Shown here: positions 55,468-64,000 of the stretch, piece after piece | Position numbering within the stretch: the first letter of the stretch is position 1 | How the letters are laid out: every line of letters begins with the position of its first letter | Assembly: GCF_023516455.1 (NCBI RefSeq) | Contig: NZ_JAMGBA010000001.1 | Coordinates: 558,001-622,000 of the forward strand | DNA length: 64,000 nt | Source: Sphingomonas caseinilytica | GTDB lineage: Bacteria; Pseudomonadota; Alphaproteobacteria; Sphingomonadales; Sphingomonadaceae | Direction of reading: 5' to 3' | Position numbers and translations under genes: made by a program | The notes under the pieces: generated by a model | The model's input: only the letters and a program-made list of their open reading frames with translations | Told to the model about the DNA's origin: nothing | Databases searched by the model: none

Positions 55468-56473
55468 GGGCCAGCCCAAATGCCTGGCGCGCGGTGCGAT
55501 AATGCGGATCGAGCCGCAGCCAATGGCGACGCTCCTCGACGACTGCATCGTCAATCCCATCGAAGCGGTCGATGAACCGTTCCGCCGAATGGGCGCCCGA
55601 CATGGGTTCGAACGCTGCCAGGATCTGCGCGGCCGTGGCCCGCTCGCATCCTGCCAGCCGTGCCAGCATCATCGCCTCGCCGCTCGTGAACATCCGCCAG
55701 GCGTCGTCCGGATCGATACCCGCACGACGGGCAAGCAGCCCCGCCAGCAAGGCAGCGTCGCCTTCGCCAGCCAAGGTCGCGACCATCCCATCGTCGCCTC
55801 GGCCAGTGGATTCGAGACCCCGAGCCAGTGACGCGACGGTCGCCTCCAACCTCCGTCCTTCGTCATGGCGTGCGAGGACCGCGCGTACGGCCTCGATCAG
55901 CGCCATTTCCGAATCGCTGTCCAATCCATGCCAGAGCGCTGCTGCAACTGAATTGACCAGGGCCACGGCATCTTCCGCCGCGACATCGTCGAATTCCGCA
56001 CCAAGGCGCCCGAACTTGTCCAGCCGGCGGCCCCGAGCCAAGGTCAATGCCATGGCGCTTTCGGCGACCGAGCCATCCTGGTCTCCGACGAGCGATCCCA
56101 GCATCGACGTTCCGCGATGGGCGTGCCCCGAGAGCTGTTGCTCGTCCGCCCTGCGCAGAAGTAGGCTGACCAGCCCCTGCCGTTCCAGAAGCCCGGCATT
56201 GCGAAGCTGGCGGTAAAGGCCGTCGCGCAGGTGTTCAGCCTTTGCACCAAGCAAAGGCGGCAATTGGGAAATCAGCTCGTCGGCAACCTCGAGAACGAGC
56301 GAGCGGAGCATGGCTGCCATCAGCGCCCGCTCTTCATCGGTCAGCCTGCTGGCTTCATCGAGGAAGAAATCGGTCATGACTGCGGGCAGCCGGTCGCGAC
56401 CCGCGTGTGGGCGCGCGGGATCGACCGGGCGGTCGGCTGCACCAGCAGCGAGCGGCCATTCCACGGGCATCAT
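55460..56473 (-). CDS. DUF2336 domain protein
   Basis: 337 residues. Mostly helical, Ala/Leu-rich, with the DUF2336 pattern in the region DFFLDEASRLTDEERALMAAMLRSLV and later LLRRADEQQLSGHA, RPNLSKFGRLGAEFD-like KFGRLGAEFDDVAAEDAVALV. DUF2336 is largely confined to alphaproteobacteria and has no assigned function. The start could be 56473 or 56377 (MTDFFLDEAS). Translationally coupled to the downstream pseudo-kinase by an 8-base overlap, which suggests that they act together. Confidence 0.82.
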   Translation of the reverse strand: MMPVEWPLAAGAADRPVDPARPHAGRDRLPAVMTDFFLDEASRLTDEERALMAAMLRSLVLEVADELISQLPPLLGAKAEHLRDGLYRQLRNAGLLERQGLVSLLLRRADEQQLSGHAHRGTSMLGSLVGDQDGSVAESAMALTLARGRRLDKFGRLGAEFDDVAAEDAVALVNSVAAALWHGLDSDSEMALIEAVRAVLARHDEGRRLEATVASLARGLESTGRGDDGMVATLAGEGDAALLAGLLARRAGIDPDDAWRMFTSGEAMMLARLAGCERATAAQILAAFEPMSGAHSAERFIDRFDGIDDAVVEERRHWLRLDPHYRTARQAFGLAHG

Positions 56474-56508
56474 TCTGTCTTCATAAAACAGATGGGGTTA
56501 ACGCGCGG

Positions 56509-57699
56509 TCAATCCCGTTCGACAATGTGACGAAAGTGCTGGGCAATGAAAAAGCTGGTCGCCGCATAGACTGCGAGCAATCCAAGATAGGCCGACCACC
56601 AGCCGCCGATCGCAAAGGGCAGCGCCAGCCAGATCGCCGATCGCCGCGAAAAATGCCATTCGCTGCCCGGTAACGTCCGCCCGGACCGTTCGACCTGCGC
56701 CGCTTCGGCGAAGGCGCCCGCGCCCAAGGCGGCCATCAGCGCCCCCCAGCCCGAATCGTGGTTCATTTCGAACCAGCCGAGCGCGAGTAAGGCGAGGCCC
56801 GCGGCAGGCCATAAAAGGCGCCGGGACAGCATCGCCGGGCTCAGCGGCTGCAGGCGAAGCGTGGCAAGACGCTGCGCGACGAGGTCGAGCGGGGTCGACA
56901 GCACCAACAGCGCAATCGCTCCCCAGTGCCATCCGCGGCTGAAGCAAAACGCCCCGCCAACCGTCATCACCAGTCCTGCCTGGACCAGCCAGCTGGGCCT
57001 GACCGCGGTTTCCATCAGCTTTTCGGTGGCGAACTCCTCGACCATGGGGAGGAGGTAGCGGCTGACCCAATCCTCACGGACGGCGCGCGAAGCAACGATT
57101 AGCCTGCGTTCATAGCCCGCCACGCCTTCCTCGTTCGCCGCAAGAAATGGCCCCCGCCCCTCTGCGTCCGACGATTTCAGGAGCCGGGAACCCGACTGGA
57201 TGGCCCGCCGCAGCAAGGTCGATTGGAGGTCCCAATCGCCAAGCATAGCGGCGGTTGCCCCGACCATGTTGGAATCGACCCGCGCCAACCCGGCCCAGCG
57301 GTTCGTGCCATCGATGCGCTCGAATTCCGAATGAGCCTCGTCATCCGGAACCGTCAGGATCGCGCTCCCGCCTTCTTCGAGAAGCCGCTCCAGGTCGCCC
57401 ATGTCCGGCAAAATACCGTCGGCGAGGAGGATGAGGTCGTTGCCGGCCTCGAAGCGGCTCGCCGCCTCGCTCCCGTCGCTGACGGGAATGATCGAAATTC
57501 CCTCCGACCGAAGGCGATCGAACGCTTCGTTGAGGGCTGGCGGAACGCGCTCGACCAGCACGACCAGCGGCGCTGCGCCGGCAGCGGCAAGGCAGCGTGC
57601 CTGAAATTCCACCAATGTACGGCCAGCGAGCGGAAGCAGGGCTCGAAGCCCGCCCGAATCGTCTTCCTGATAGGCACCGATCAAGGCGCCGAGCGCCAT
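56509..57699 (-). CDS. Degenerate nucleotidyltransferase domain fused to a membrane domain
   Basis: 396 residues. Residues 1-200 have the layout of a sugar-phosphate nucleotidyltransferase: GALIGAYQEDDSGGLRALLPLAGRTLVEFQARCL, then GNDLILLADGILPDMGDLERLLEEGG, but the G-x-G-x-R signature loop and the Lys partner are missing. Residues 250-390 hold four membrane helices (GGAFCFSRGWHWGAIALLVL, LLWPAAGLALLALGW, FAIGGWWSAYLGLLAVYA). The order NTase-TM resembles di-myo-inositol-phosphate synthases and CDP-alcohol fusions, but the CDP-OH motif is absent. Function not assignable. Downstream of the gene start are 133 bases to the coiled-coil gene. Confidence 0.65.
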   Translation of the reverse strand: MALGALIGAYQEDDSGGLRALLPLAGRTLVEFQARCLAAAGAAPLVVLVERVPPALNEAFDRLRSEGISIIPVSDGSEAASRFEAGNDLILLADGILPDMGDLERLLEEGGSAILTVPDDEAHSEFERIDGTNRWAGLARVDSNMVGATAAMLGDWDLQSTLLRRAIQSGSRLLKSSDAEGRGPFLAANEEGVAGYERRLIVASRAVREDWVSRYLLPMVEEFATEKLMETAVRPSWLVQAGLVMTVGGAFCFSRGWHWGAIALLVLSTPLDLVAQRLATLRLQPLSPAMLSRRLLWPAAGLALLALGWFEMNHDSGWGALMAALGAGAFAEAAQVERSGRTLPGSEWHFSRRSAIWLALPFAIGGWWSAYLGLLAVYAATSFFIAQHFRHIVERD

Positions 57700-57831
57700 G
57701 GCTAACCCCGCTTGACTTGAAGTTCCCCCCTGAAGTCACGGACCATAGGGCAGCCCCGGTGATAATTTCTACCCTGGACTGTGCCCTTTTGTCGCTTTTC
57801 CCACCCAACAAAGGTGGTAAACTCCCCGGTC

Positions 57832-60141
57832 ATGAGCACCAGCCCGCATCGCGCCCAGCATGAGCCACTCCACAACCAGGTGGAGGAGATCCCGACGGTC
57901 GAAGGCGAAGAGGTGTATGGCGGGCCAAGCTTCGATCGGATGAGTTGGGCGGAGACCCGCGACATTCATGGCATCGCCACCGAAGGCGGCCGTCAGGTGC
58001 TGGGTTGGGCGCTTTCGATCCTGGCGCTGCTGTGGGTCGGCTATACCGCCTGGTCCGCAGGCCGCGCGCTCGCGACCGAACCGCTGACCAGCCCGCAGAT
58101 TGCCCAGTGGGTCGCGATCATGGCTGGACCGCTGGCACTGTTGGGCCTCGTCTGGCTGATGTTCGGACGGACGCGCCGTAAGGAAGCGGAGAAATTCACG
58201 CGGTCCGTAATCACGATGCGGACCGAGGCGCGTGCGCTTCAGGATGTACTGGCGGCGCTGCAGCAGCAGGTTGCCGAGAATCACCGCTCGCTTGGCGTGA
58301 TGGCCGGCGACCTGATGGGCCTTGGCGACCAGGCCGCGAACCGCCTCGGATCGATAACCGCCCAGCTAAACGAAGGGTCGCGGACCCTGGCCGAGCATGG
58401 CGCGGCGCTGGACCGGGCCGCTGAATCCGCGCGAACCGACATCGGCGTCCTTCTCACCGACCTTCCGCAGGCCGAGGACAGCGCCAAGCGAATGGCCGAC
58501 AGCCTGCGCAGCGCCGGCCGTTCCGCCATCGAGCAGGCAGCACAATTCGAACATCAGGTTGGTCAGCTCTCCACACAGGCCGAGCAAGCCGATGCGATCG
58601 TGCGCGAAGCGTCACAGCGCCTGCTTGCCAACCTCAGCCAGATCGAAGCCGCCGGAAACGGCGCAACCGCCAGCATTTCGCAGGCAGGCGAAGCGACCCG
58701 TGCAACGGTCGACGAACTGCTTGCTCGTTCGGCGGAAGCACTTGCGGAGATCCGCACCGGGGTCGACGCACAGGCGACCGCGGTTTCGGCGCTCGTCGCG
58801 CAAAGCCGGGCAGGAATCGGCCGTGCCGGCATCGATGCGGCCGAATTGCTTGGGGAAAGGCTGGCCGGCGCCGGATCGGCATTGGACGGCCTCAGTTCCC
58901 GAATTGCCGAGCAGGAACGCGCTTCCCAACGGCTCGTCGCCGACCTCGACCTTGGTCTCGCGGCACTCGACGAGCGGTTCACGGAAGTTGCGCGCACGGG
59001 CGATGAGCGCGCTGGCCAGATACAGACTGCGCTTGGACGGCTGCGCGGCGAACTGGAGCAATTGTCTGCCGCCACGTCCGGCCATGACAACAGCATCGAT
59101 GGGCTCGCAAATCGGACGGAGCGGCTCCGTTCGGGTCTCGATGAGCTTGGCCTGATGCTGTCGGGCCAGATGACGTCGACACTGGCCGATGCAGAAGCGG
59201 GCGCGGCGCGCTTGCTTGCTTCGGCCGAAACGGCACGGCCCAATATCGAGCAGATGCGCGACGCGGCGATCGAAGCCGCCAACCGCATCGAATCCGGCGC
59301 GTCTAATGTCGAGGCTCAGCAGGAACGCCTCGCCGCCCTGATGACCTCTGTCGACCTTGGCGTCAGCCAGGCGGAGGAGCGGCTCACGGAACTCAGCGCC
59401 TCCATCGCCGCCGCCAGCCAGGAAGCGGGCCGCCTGTCGAACGAGACCGGACCGGCATTGGTCAATGCGCTTGTCCAGGTGCGCGAAGCAGCGGCCCATG
59501 CGGCGGAACGCGCCCGCGAAGCCATTGCCAAGGTCATCCCGGAAAGCGCCGGCGAAATGAGCAAGGCCACGCGCCAGGCCCTGGAGAAGGCCGTCCGCGA
59601 AAGCGTCGAAGCCAAGCTGATCGAGCTCGACACCGTTGCCGCGCGCGCAGTCGAGACGGCCCGCGAGGCTTCGGACCGGCTTACCGCGCAAATGCTCTCG
59701 ATCGGCCAGAGTGCCGTGGCGCTGGAAGCCCATATTGAACGGAACCGTGAGGCTCAGCTCAAGGATAGCGGCGAAGAATTCGCGCTTCGCGTCTCGCTGC
59801 TGATGGATTCGATGCATTCGGCCGCCATCGACGTTCAGAAGATCCTGAGTGACGAGATCGACGACAAGGCATGGAACCATTATCTCAAGGGCAATCGCGG
59901 GGTGTTCACCCGCCGCGCCGTGCGGCTTCTGGGTGGGACCGAAACCAAGGCGATCGCCGGACAATATGAGACCGATCCGGAGTTCCGGAACGCGGTCAAT
60001 CATTATGTCCAGGATTTCGAAGCGATGCTGCGGCGGGTCCTCGCCGAGCGCGACGGCGGAATGATTGCCGTCACCCTGATGTCGAGCGACATGGGCAAGC
60101 TCTACGCCGCCCTGGCGCAATCGGTTGAGAAGAAGCTTTAG
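57832..60141 (+). CDS. Two-TM long coiled-coil protein, TipN-like architecture
   Basis: 769 residues. Two membrane helices at about residues 50-75 and 90-115 (WALSILALLWVGYTAWSA; WVAIMAGPLALLGLVWLMFG) precede about 500 residues of Ala/Glu/Gln/Arg-rich coiled coil. The C-terminal 120 residues are more globular (DVQKILSDEIDDKAWNHYLKGNRGVFTRRAVRLL, then LMSSDMGKLYAALAQSVEKK). This is the layout of TipN, the new-pole marker of Caulobacter; sequence homology cannot be judged here. Alternatives: a general stress or chemotaxis-like scaffold. ATG 57832 was preferred over 57781, which would add residues without coding character. Confidence 0.75.
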   Translation: MSTSPHRAQHEPLHNQVEEIPTVEGEEVYGGPSFDRMSWAETRDIHGIATEGGRQVLGWALSILALLWVGYTAWSAGRALATEPLTSPQIAQWVAIMAGPLALLGLVWLMFGRTRRKEAEKFTRSVITMRTEARALQDVLAALQQQVAENHRSLGVMAGDLMGLGDQAANRLGSITAQLNEGSRTLAEHGAALDRAAESARTDIGVLLTDLPQAEDSAKRMADSLRSAGRSAIEQAAQFEHQVGQLSTQAEQADAIVREASQRLLANLSQIEAAGNGATASISQAGEATRATVDELLARSAEALAEIRTGVDAQATAVSALVAQSRAGIGRAGIDAAELLGERLAGAGSALDGLSSRIAEQERASQRLVADLDLGLAALDERFTEVARTGDERAGQIQTALGRLRGELEQLSAATSGHDNSIDGLANRTERLRSGLDELGLMLSGQMTSTLADAEAGAARLLASAETARPNIEQMRDAAIEAANRIESGASNVEAQQERLAALMTSVDLGVSQAEERLTELSASIAAASQEAGRLSNETGPALVNALVQVREAAAHAAERAREAIAKVIPESAGEMSKATRQALEKAVRESVEAKLIELDTVAARAVETAREASDRLTAQMLSIGQSAVALEAHIERNREAQLKDSGEEFALRVSLLMDSMHSAAIDVQKILSDEIDDKAWNHYLKGNRGVFTRRAVRLLGGTETKAIAGQYETDPEFRNAVNHYVQDFEAMLRRVLAERDGGMIAVTLMSSDMGKLYAALAQSVEKKL

Positions 60142-60148
60142 GGCGCCG

Positions 60149-60409
60149 TCAATTGTAGAAGTCGAGGTCGTCGACCGTGATCCAGCCGAACTGGTAATTG
60201 GCGACGAATAGCGCAGTCATAAGCGCCGCGATCACGCCCGCTCGGATCAGATGTCCCGGCAGGTCGAAGCGATGCGGAGCGCTATCCGCTTGCCCAGCGA
60301 CCCGCTCCGCCCCCGCTTCTTCTGCCGTCTTCACGCCGAACGGCAAGGTGATGAAGGCGGTAAGACAGAAAATCAGGAAATAGATGGCAAGGACCGACGT
60401 CCACTTCAT
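60149..60409 (-). CDS. DUF1467 membrane protein
   Basis: 86 residues with two TMs (VLAIYFLIFCLTAFITLPFGV, VIAALMTALFVANYQFGW) and the family's PFGVKT motif. DUF1467 is widespread next to RNase J and CoaX in alphaproteobacteria; function unknown. ATG 60409 overlaps the rnj stop by four bases. The stop lies eight bases from the coiled-coil gene stop. Confidence 0.9.
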   Translation of the reverse strand: MKWTSVLAIYFLIFCLTAFITLPFGVKTAEEAGAERVAGQADSAPHRFDLPGHLIRAGVIAALMTALFVANYQFGWITVDDLDFYN

Positions 60410-62046
60410 ACGGCGACCTCGACCAGCATGACGTCGACGACCGGCTTCTTGCCCGTCCACAGCGTCGCGCAACGGCGCACCGCCAACCGGACCGCTTCAC
60501 GAACCTTCTCGACCTCACGCGTCGGTTCATAAGCACGCTCGGCCGCGTCGCAGGCGTCGGCCAGGAAGTCCTCCCGGTCCTGCTCTACTGGAACGCCGAA
60601 CAACCGGATCTGCACCTTGCCGGAAAGCCGGCCTTGCGCGTCGATCGGCACCGCGACCGCCATCAGGCCGTTGTGGGCAATCTTGCGGCGCTCATTGAGG
60701 GTGGATCCATCGGCCGGCAAGATGACATCGCCGTCGAGCACGAGCCTGCCGACCCGCTCCTCTCCGATTTTCGTTGGCCCGTCGGGAGCAAGACGGATGA
60801 GGTCACCATTCTTCTGGACGATGGCGCTAGGAACGCCCTCAGCAAGGCCAAGGCGCGCTTGCTCACGCATGTGCCGCATCTCGCCATGGACCGGCACGAG
60901 AATCTCCGGCCGTATCCAGCGATACATGGCTGCAAGCTCCGGCCTTCCCGGATGTCCGGATACATGGATATGCGCCTGTCGCTCGGTGACCGTGATGACA
61001 CCAAGATCACTGAGCGCGTTCATGATCCGGCCGATCGCCATCTCATTGCCGGGGATCTGCTTGGACGAGAAGATCACCGTGTCGCCCTCGCCGATCTTCA
61101 GCTCATGCTGGCCGAACGCAATCCGGGCCAGCGCGGCGCGCGACTCCCCCTGCCCGCCGGTGGCGATGATCAGCACATCCTCCTTGGGCAGCGTCATCGC
61201 CTCGTCGAAGCGAAGTGTCTCCGGGAAGTCGAGCAGGTATCCGGTGGCCTTGGCGACCTTCAGGATGCGATCGAGGCTCCGGCCAGCGACTACGACCTTG
61301 CGGTTGGTTTCGATCGCCACCCGGCCGATCGTCTCAAGCCGAGCGGCGTTGGACGCGAAGGTGGTGATGAGCACGCGGCCTCGCGCCTTCATCACCTCGT
61401 TGCGAAGGGCTTCATGGACCGAGGATTCGCTGCCCGACGCGCTATTCACGAAGGCATTGGTGGAATCGCAGACCAGCGCCAGGACGCCGCTGTCGCCGAT
61501 CTCCGTCAGCGTCTCGGCCGAACTTGGATGGCCGAGCACCGGCGTCTCGTCGATTTTCCAGTCGCCCGTGTGGAAGATCTTGCCGAACGGCGTTTCAATC
61601 AGCAGCCCGTTTCCTTCGGGGATGGAGTGGGCCAGCGGCACATAAGTCACCCGGAATGGATCGAGATCGATCGAGCCGCCACGGTCAATGACCCGCAACT
61701 CCACCTGTCCGGTCAGCCCCTCCTCCTCGAGCTTTCCGGCGATGAGTCCAGCAGTGAAGGGCGTGGCATAGAGCGGCACCTTGAGATCGGCGGCGAGATA
61801 GGGGAGCGCTCCGATATGGTCCTCATGGCCATGGGTCAGCACGATTCCGACCAGATCCTTCATCCGTTCCTCGATGAATTCGAGTTCGGGAAGGATGAGC
61901 TCAACCCCCGGATAGTCGGGATCCGCGAAGGTCAGGCCAAGGTCGGCCATCAGCCATTTGCCGCGACAGCCGTAGAGATTGACGTTCATGCCAATCTCGC
62001 CGGACCCGCCGAGGGCGAGGAAAAGCAGTTCTTCGCCCGGCGTCAT
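60406..62046 (-). CDS. rnj: Ribonuclease J
   Basis: Metallo-beta-lactamase/beta-CASP exo- and endonuclease for mRNA decay and rRNA maturation. 546 residues with [15 protein letters not shown] (HxHxDH), the beta-CASP segments [27 protein letters not shown] and [20 protein letters not shown], and the C-terminal region. The start at 62046 overlaps the coaX stop by four bases. An operon coaX-rnj-DUF1467 is implied. Confidence 0.95.
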   Translation of the reverse strand: MTPGEELLFLALGGSGEIGMNVNLYGCRGKWLMADLGLTFADPDYPGVELILPELEFIEERMKDLVGIVLTHGHEDHIGALPYLAADLKVPLYATPFTAGLIAGKLEEEGLTGQVELRVIDRGGSIDLDPFRVTYVPLAHSIPEGNGLLIETPFGKIFHTGDWKIDETPVLGHPSSAETLTEIGDSGVLALVCDSTNAFVNSASGSESSVHEALRNEVMKARGRVLITTFASNAARLETIGRVAIETNRKVVVAGRSLDRILKVAKATGYLLDFPETLRFDEAMTLPKEDVLIIATGGQGESRAALARIAFGQHELKIGEGDTVIFSSKQIPGNEMAIGRIMNALSDLGVITVTERQAHIHVSGHPGRPELAAMYRWIRPEILVPVHGEMRHMREQARLGLAEGVPSAIVQKNGDLIRLAPDGPTKIGEERVGRLVLDGDVILPADGSTLNERRKIAHNGLMAVAVPIDAQGRLSGKVQIRLFGVPVEQDREDFLADACDAAERAYEPTREVEKVREAVRLAVRRCATLWTGKKPVVDVMLVEVAV

Positions 62047-62819
62047 TTCGAGCTTCCGGCCGCGAGCAATGCGAGTCCCTGGATCGTCAGGTCAGGTTCG
62101 ATCACGTCGAATGCGTCAGTATTCTTGTCGAACAATATGGCGAGGCCCCCGGTGGCGATCACCGTCACCGGCCGCCCGATCTCCGCTTTCAGTCTGGCCA
62201 CCAGCCCCTCGATCATTGCCACATATCCCCAGTAAACGCCGATCTGCATTTGCGTTTCCGTGGTTCGCCCAACGACGCTTTTGTCTTCCGGCGCGGCGAT
62301 CGCGATGCGTGGCAATTTCGCGGCGGCTGAGACGAGCGCGTCGAGGCTGAGGTTGATGCCGGGCGCGATGATCCCGCCCTTATAAGCCCCGCTGTAATCG
62401 ACGACGTCGAAGGTGGCGGCGGTTCCAAAGTCGATGACGAGCAGGTCGCCCTGATGCTTGGCATGAGCGGCCATGACATTGAGTGCCCGGTCGGCGCCGA
62501 CGCTTTGCGGGTCGGCAACGTCCAGCGCTAGCGGCCACTCCGCATCCCCCTGCCCCGCGACCAGCGCCTTCACGCCGAAATATTTGGAGCTGAGCACCTC
62601 AAGATTGTGAAGCGCCCGCGGGACGACCGTGCCGATGATAACCTGGCTGACATCGTCCCGGCCATAGCCTTCCAGTTCCAGGAGCTGGTGCAACCAGACG
62701 GCATATTCGTCGGCGGTCCTCCGGGGATCGGTGGCAATTCGCCATCGCGCCTTGATCTCCTGCCCGTCGACCAGGGCAAAGACGAGGTTGGTGTTCCCGG
62801 CATCGATCGCAAGCAGCAT
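62043..62819 (-). CDS. coaX: Type III pantothenate kinase
   Basis: First step of coenzyme A synthesis in organisms without CoaA. 258 residues with [15 protein letters not shown] (phosphate 1), [25 protein letters not shown] (phosphate 2) and [15 protein letters not shown]. Needs a monovalent cation. ATG 62819. The stop overlaps the RNase J start. Upstream on the same strand the oxidoreductase ends 39 bases away. Confidence 0.96.
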   Translation of the reverse strand: MLLAIDAGNTNLVFALVDGQEIKARWRIATDPRRTADEYAVWLHQLLELEGYGRDDVSQVIIGTVVPRALHNLEVLSSKYFGVKALVAGQGDAEWPLALDVADPQSVGADRALNVMAAHAKHQGDLLVIDFGTAATFDVVDYSGAYKGGIIAPGINLSLDALVSAAAKLPRIAIAAPEDKSVVGRTTETQMQIGVYWGYVAMIEGLVARLKAEIGRPVTVIATGGLAILFDKNTDAFDVIEPDLTIQGLALLAAGSSK

Positions 62820-62858
62820 GGATCGCGCCTTAAGGCATGAACCGAGGTTCTGGAAGCG

Positions 62859-64000
62859 TCAGACGGCGGCCGGCATGGGCTGGGCAGCGATGATCGGCCC
62901 TTCCCCTGCTGCCGCGAGGTAAAGGTGGATGGCAGCAACCACCTGCGCCCCATCGCCAACCGCCGCCGCGACGCGCTTGACCGAGCCCGACCGAACGTCA
63001 CCGATCGCGAAGATGCCGCGCCGACTGGTGCCAAGCGGATAATGGTCGTCGCCAGCATCGGAGCCGGTCAGAACGAAGCCGCGCGGGTCGAGCTTGATGC
63101 CCGTCCCCGCCAGCCAGTCCGTGTTCGGTTCGGCGCCGATGAAGGAGAAGAGGTGGGATATCTCTCGCCGCTGCTCCTCTCCAGATGCCCGATTGCGCAA
63201 GGTGACGGCGGAAAGCTTGCCCTCTTCCCCCTCCAGCCCGGCGACTTCCGCCCCGATCACGACGTCGACGTTCGGCAGGCTTTCGATCCGTTCGACCAGA
63301 TAGCTCGACATTGTCCGGCTTAATGGCCGTCGGGCGACCAAAGTCACCTTCTTGGCCTTGGACGCCAGATAGACCGTCGCCTGCCCCGCGGAATTCCCGC
63401 CGCCGACCAGCGCGACCTCATTGTCGGCGCAAAGATCCCCCTCCAGCGGGGAGGCCCAGTAATGTACCGAAATCCCCTCGAACAGATGAAGATCGGCAAC
63501 CTCCAGCCGGCGATAGCGGGCGCCAGAGGCAATGACGATCGACCTCGCCTGCACCTCCTCGCCGTTGGCCAGCTCCAGCTTGCAGGGATCGTTGCCGCAG
63601 TGGAGCCTTATGGCTTCATCGGGAATCGCCATTTCGACCCCGAATTTTTGAGCCTGGCTATAAGCCCGGCCCATCAGCGCCATGCCCGAAATTCCGGTCG
63701 GGAAGCCGAGGTAATTCTCGATCCGTGAGGACGCCCCCGCCTGCCCGCCGAACGAACGGCAATCGAGCGCAAGCACCGACAGTCCTTCGGAGGCGGCATA
63801 AACCGCTGTCGCCAGGCCCGCCGGTCCGGTGCCGATGATTGCTACGTCGAACAGCTTCTCGGGATCGATCGGGCCAACCAGCCCGAGACAACGAGCCAGC
63901 TGCTCCTCTCCTGGATTTCGAAGCAGCTTCCCGCTCGGGCACAGCACGATCGGTAGCGCGCGCTCGTCGACGTGAAAGCGGTCCACCAGCGCCTGGCCGC
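62859..64000 (-). CDS. Thioredoxin-reductase-like flavoprotein without redox cysteines, 5' end cut
   Basis: Open to the window edge. Visible part: a short N-terminal domain (VDRFHVDERALPIVLCPSGKLLRNP, thioredoxin-like or the end of a cyclic-nucleotide domain), then a FAD/NAD(P) module IIGTGPAGLATAVYAA, GGQAGASSRIENYLGF, VALVGGGNSAGQATVYLA and GIFAIGDVRSGS. In the position of CATC in TrxB stands HYWAS, so it cannot reduce thioredoxin by the usual exchange. Flavoproteins of this kind are joined to N-terminal regulatory domains in other bacteria. Partner and substrate are unknown; the full start lies beyond base 64000. Confidence 0.8.
   Translation of the reverse strand, partial: GQALVDRFHVDERALPIVLCPSGKLLRNPGEEQLARCLGLVGPIDPEKLFDVAIIGTGPAGLATAVYAASEGLSVLALDCRSFGGQAGASSRIENYLGFPTGISGMALMGRAYSQAQKFGVEMAIPDEAIRLHCGNDPCKLELANGEEVQARSIVIASGARYRRLEVADLHLFEGISVHYWASPLEGDLCADNEVALVGGGNSAGQATVYLASKAKKVTLVARRPLSRTMSSYLVERIESLPNVDVVIGAEVAGLEGEEGKLSAVTLRNRASGEEQRREISHLFSFIGAEPNTDWLAGTGIKLDPRGFVLTGSDAGDDHYPLGTSRRGIFAIGDVRSGSVKRVAAAVGDGAQVVAAIHLYLAAAGEGPIIAAQPMPAAV

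Noticed and set aside
58612..60120. 502-codon open frame opposite the coiled-coil gene
   Set aside because: The + strand protein has TM helices and heptad-rich composition; the - strand frame has random Arg/Gly-rich composition.
60634..62235. 533-codon open frame opposite RNase J and coaX
   Set aside because: Shadow; RNase J and pantothenate kinase motifs are on the - strand.

Overview
The window is a GC-rich, densely coding, chromosomal segment. Its gene content and order point to an alphaproteobacterium of the order Sphingomonadales (Sphingomonas-like). The markers are the pckA-chvI-chvG-hprK-rapZ-EIIA-NPr cluster, the block tpiA-ppiD-trpG-lexA-comEC-gltX-gltA, the DUF2336 and DUF1467 genes, and the dispersed palindromes of the 'cattgcgagcg...gaagcaatcc' type. 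It is almost entirely core genome: there is no insertion sequence, prophage, integrase, CRISPR array, rRNA gene or convincing tRNA gene. No gene-free stretch exceeds 300 bases; the longest (about 27 to 28 % of a kilobase each) lie upstream of mreB and between trxB and pyrG.

Layout. 1-3.6 kb: tail of surA, pdxA, rsmA, then a TPR protein and rsmB on the other strand. 3.7-6.1 kb: guaB and a CitE-like lyase. 6.1-10.6 kb: an SPFH/NfeD pair, a Tat-exported DUF885 protein and two unknown genes. 10.7-16.8 kb: pckA, the ChvG/ChvI two-component system and the nitrogen-type PTS branch with HPr kinase and RapZ, mostly with start/stop overlaps. 16.9-23.8 kb: a SpoU methyltransferase, a QGYP-repeat lipoprotein, rmuC, and M28 and M20 peptidases. 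24-27 kb: heme oxygenase plus bacteriophytochrome kinase, a complete red-light sensor. 27-35.9 kb: mreB, an alpha/beta hydrolase-OsmC fusion, a glutamine amidotransferase, a Cys-rich copper-type four-helix protein, def, recR, fmt and truA. 35.9-39 kb: a decarboxylase, an AMP-forming ligase and an acyl carrier protein of the kind associated with exosortase/exopolysaccharide loci. 39.2-45.5 kb: epoxide hydrolase, trxB, pyrG, secG and tpiA. 45.6-54.1 kb: ppiD, trpG, lexA, comEC, gltX, gltA. 54.1-60.1 kb: a histidine kinase without its histidine, a DUF2336 protein, a degenerate nucleotidyltransferase with membrane segments, and a large two-TM coiled-coil protein. 60.1-64 kb: DUF1467, RNase J, CoaX and a thioredoxin-reductase-like enzyme running off the edge.

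Most noteworthy: (1) trpG sits alone between ppiD and lexA and its conserved N-terminus lies upstream of the first usable ATG, with CTG in the expected start position; (2) the 54-60 kb group, with a pseudo-histidine-kinase overlapping DUF2336 and, beyond it, a TipN-like polar-protein architecture; (3) an exosortase-type ACP/ligase/decarboxylase trio with no exosortase in sight; (4) four families of dispersed palindromes, one of which supplies the initiation region of two genes and another, seemingly less familiar, present as two copies in opposite orientation.
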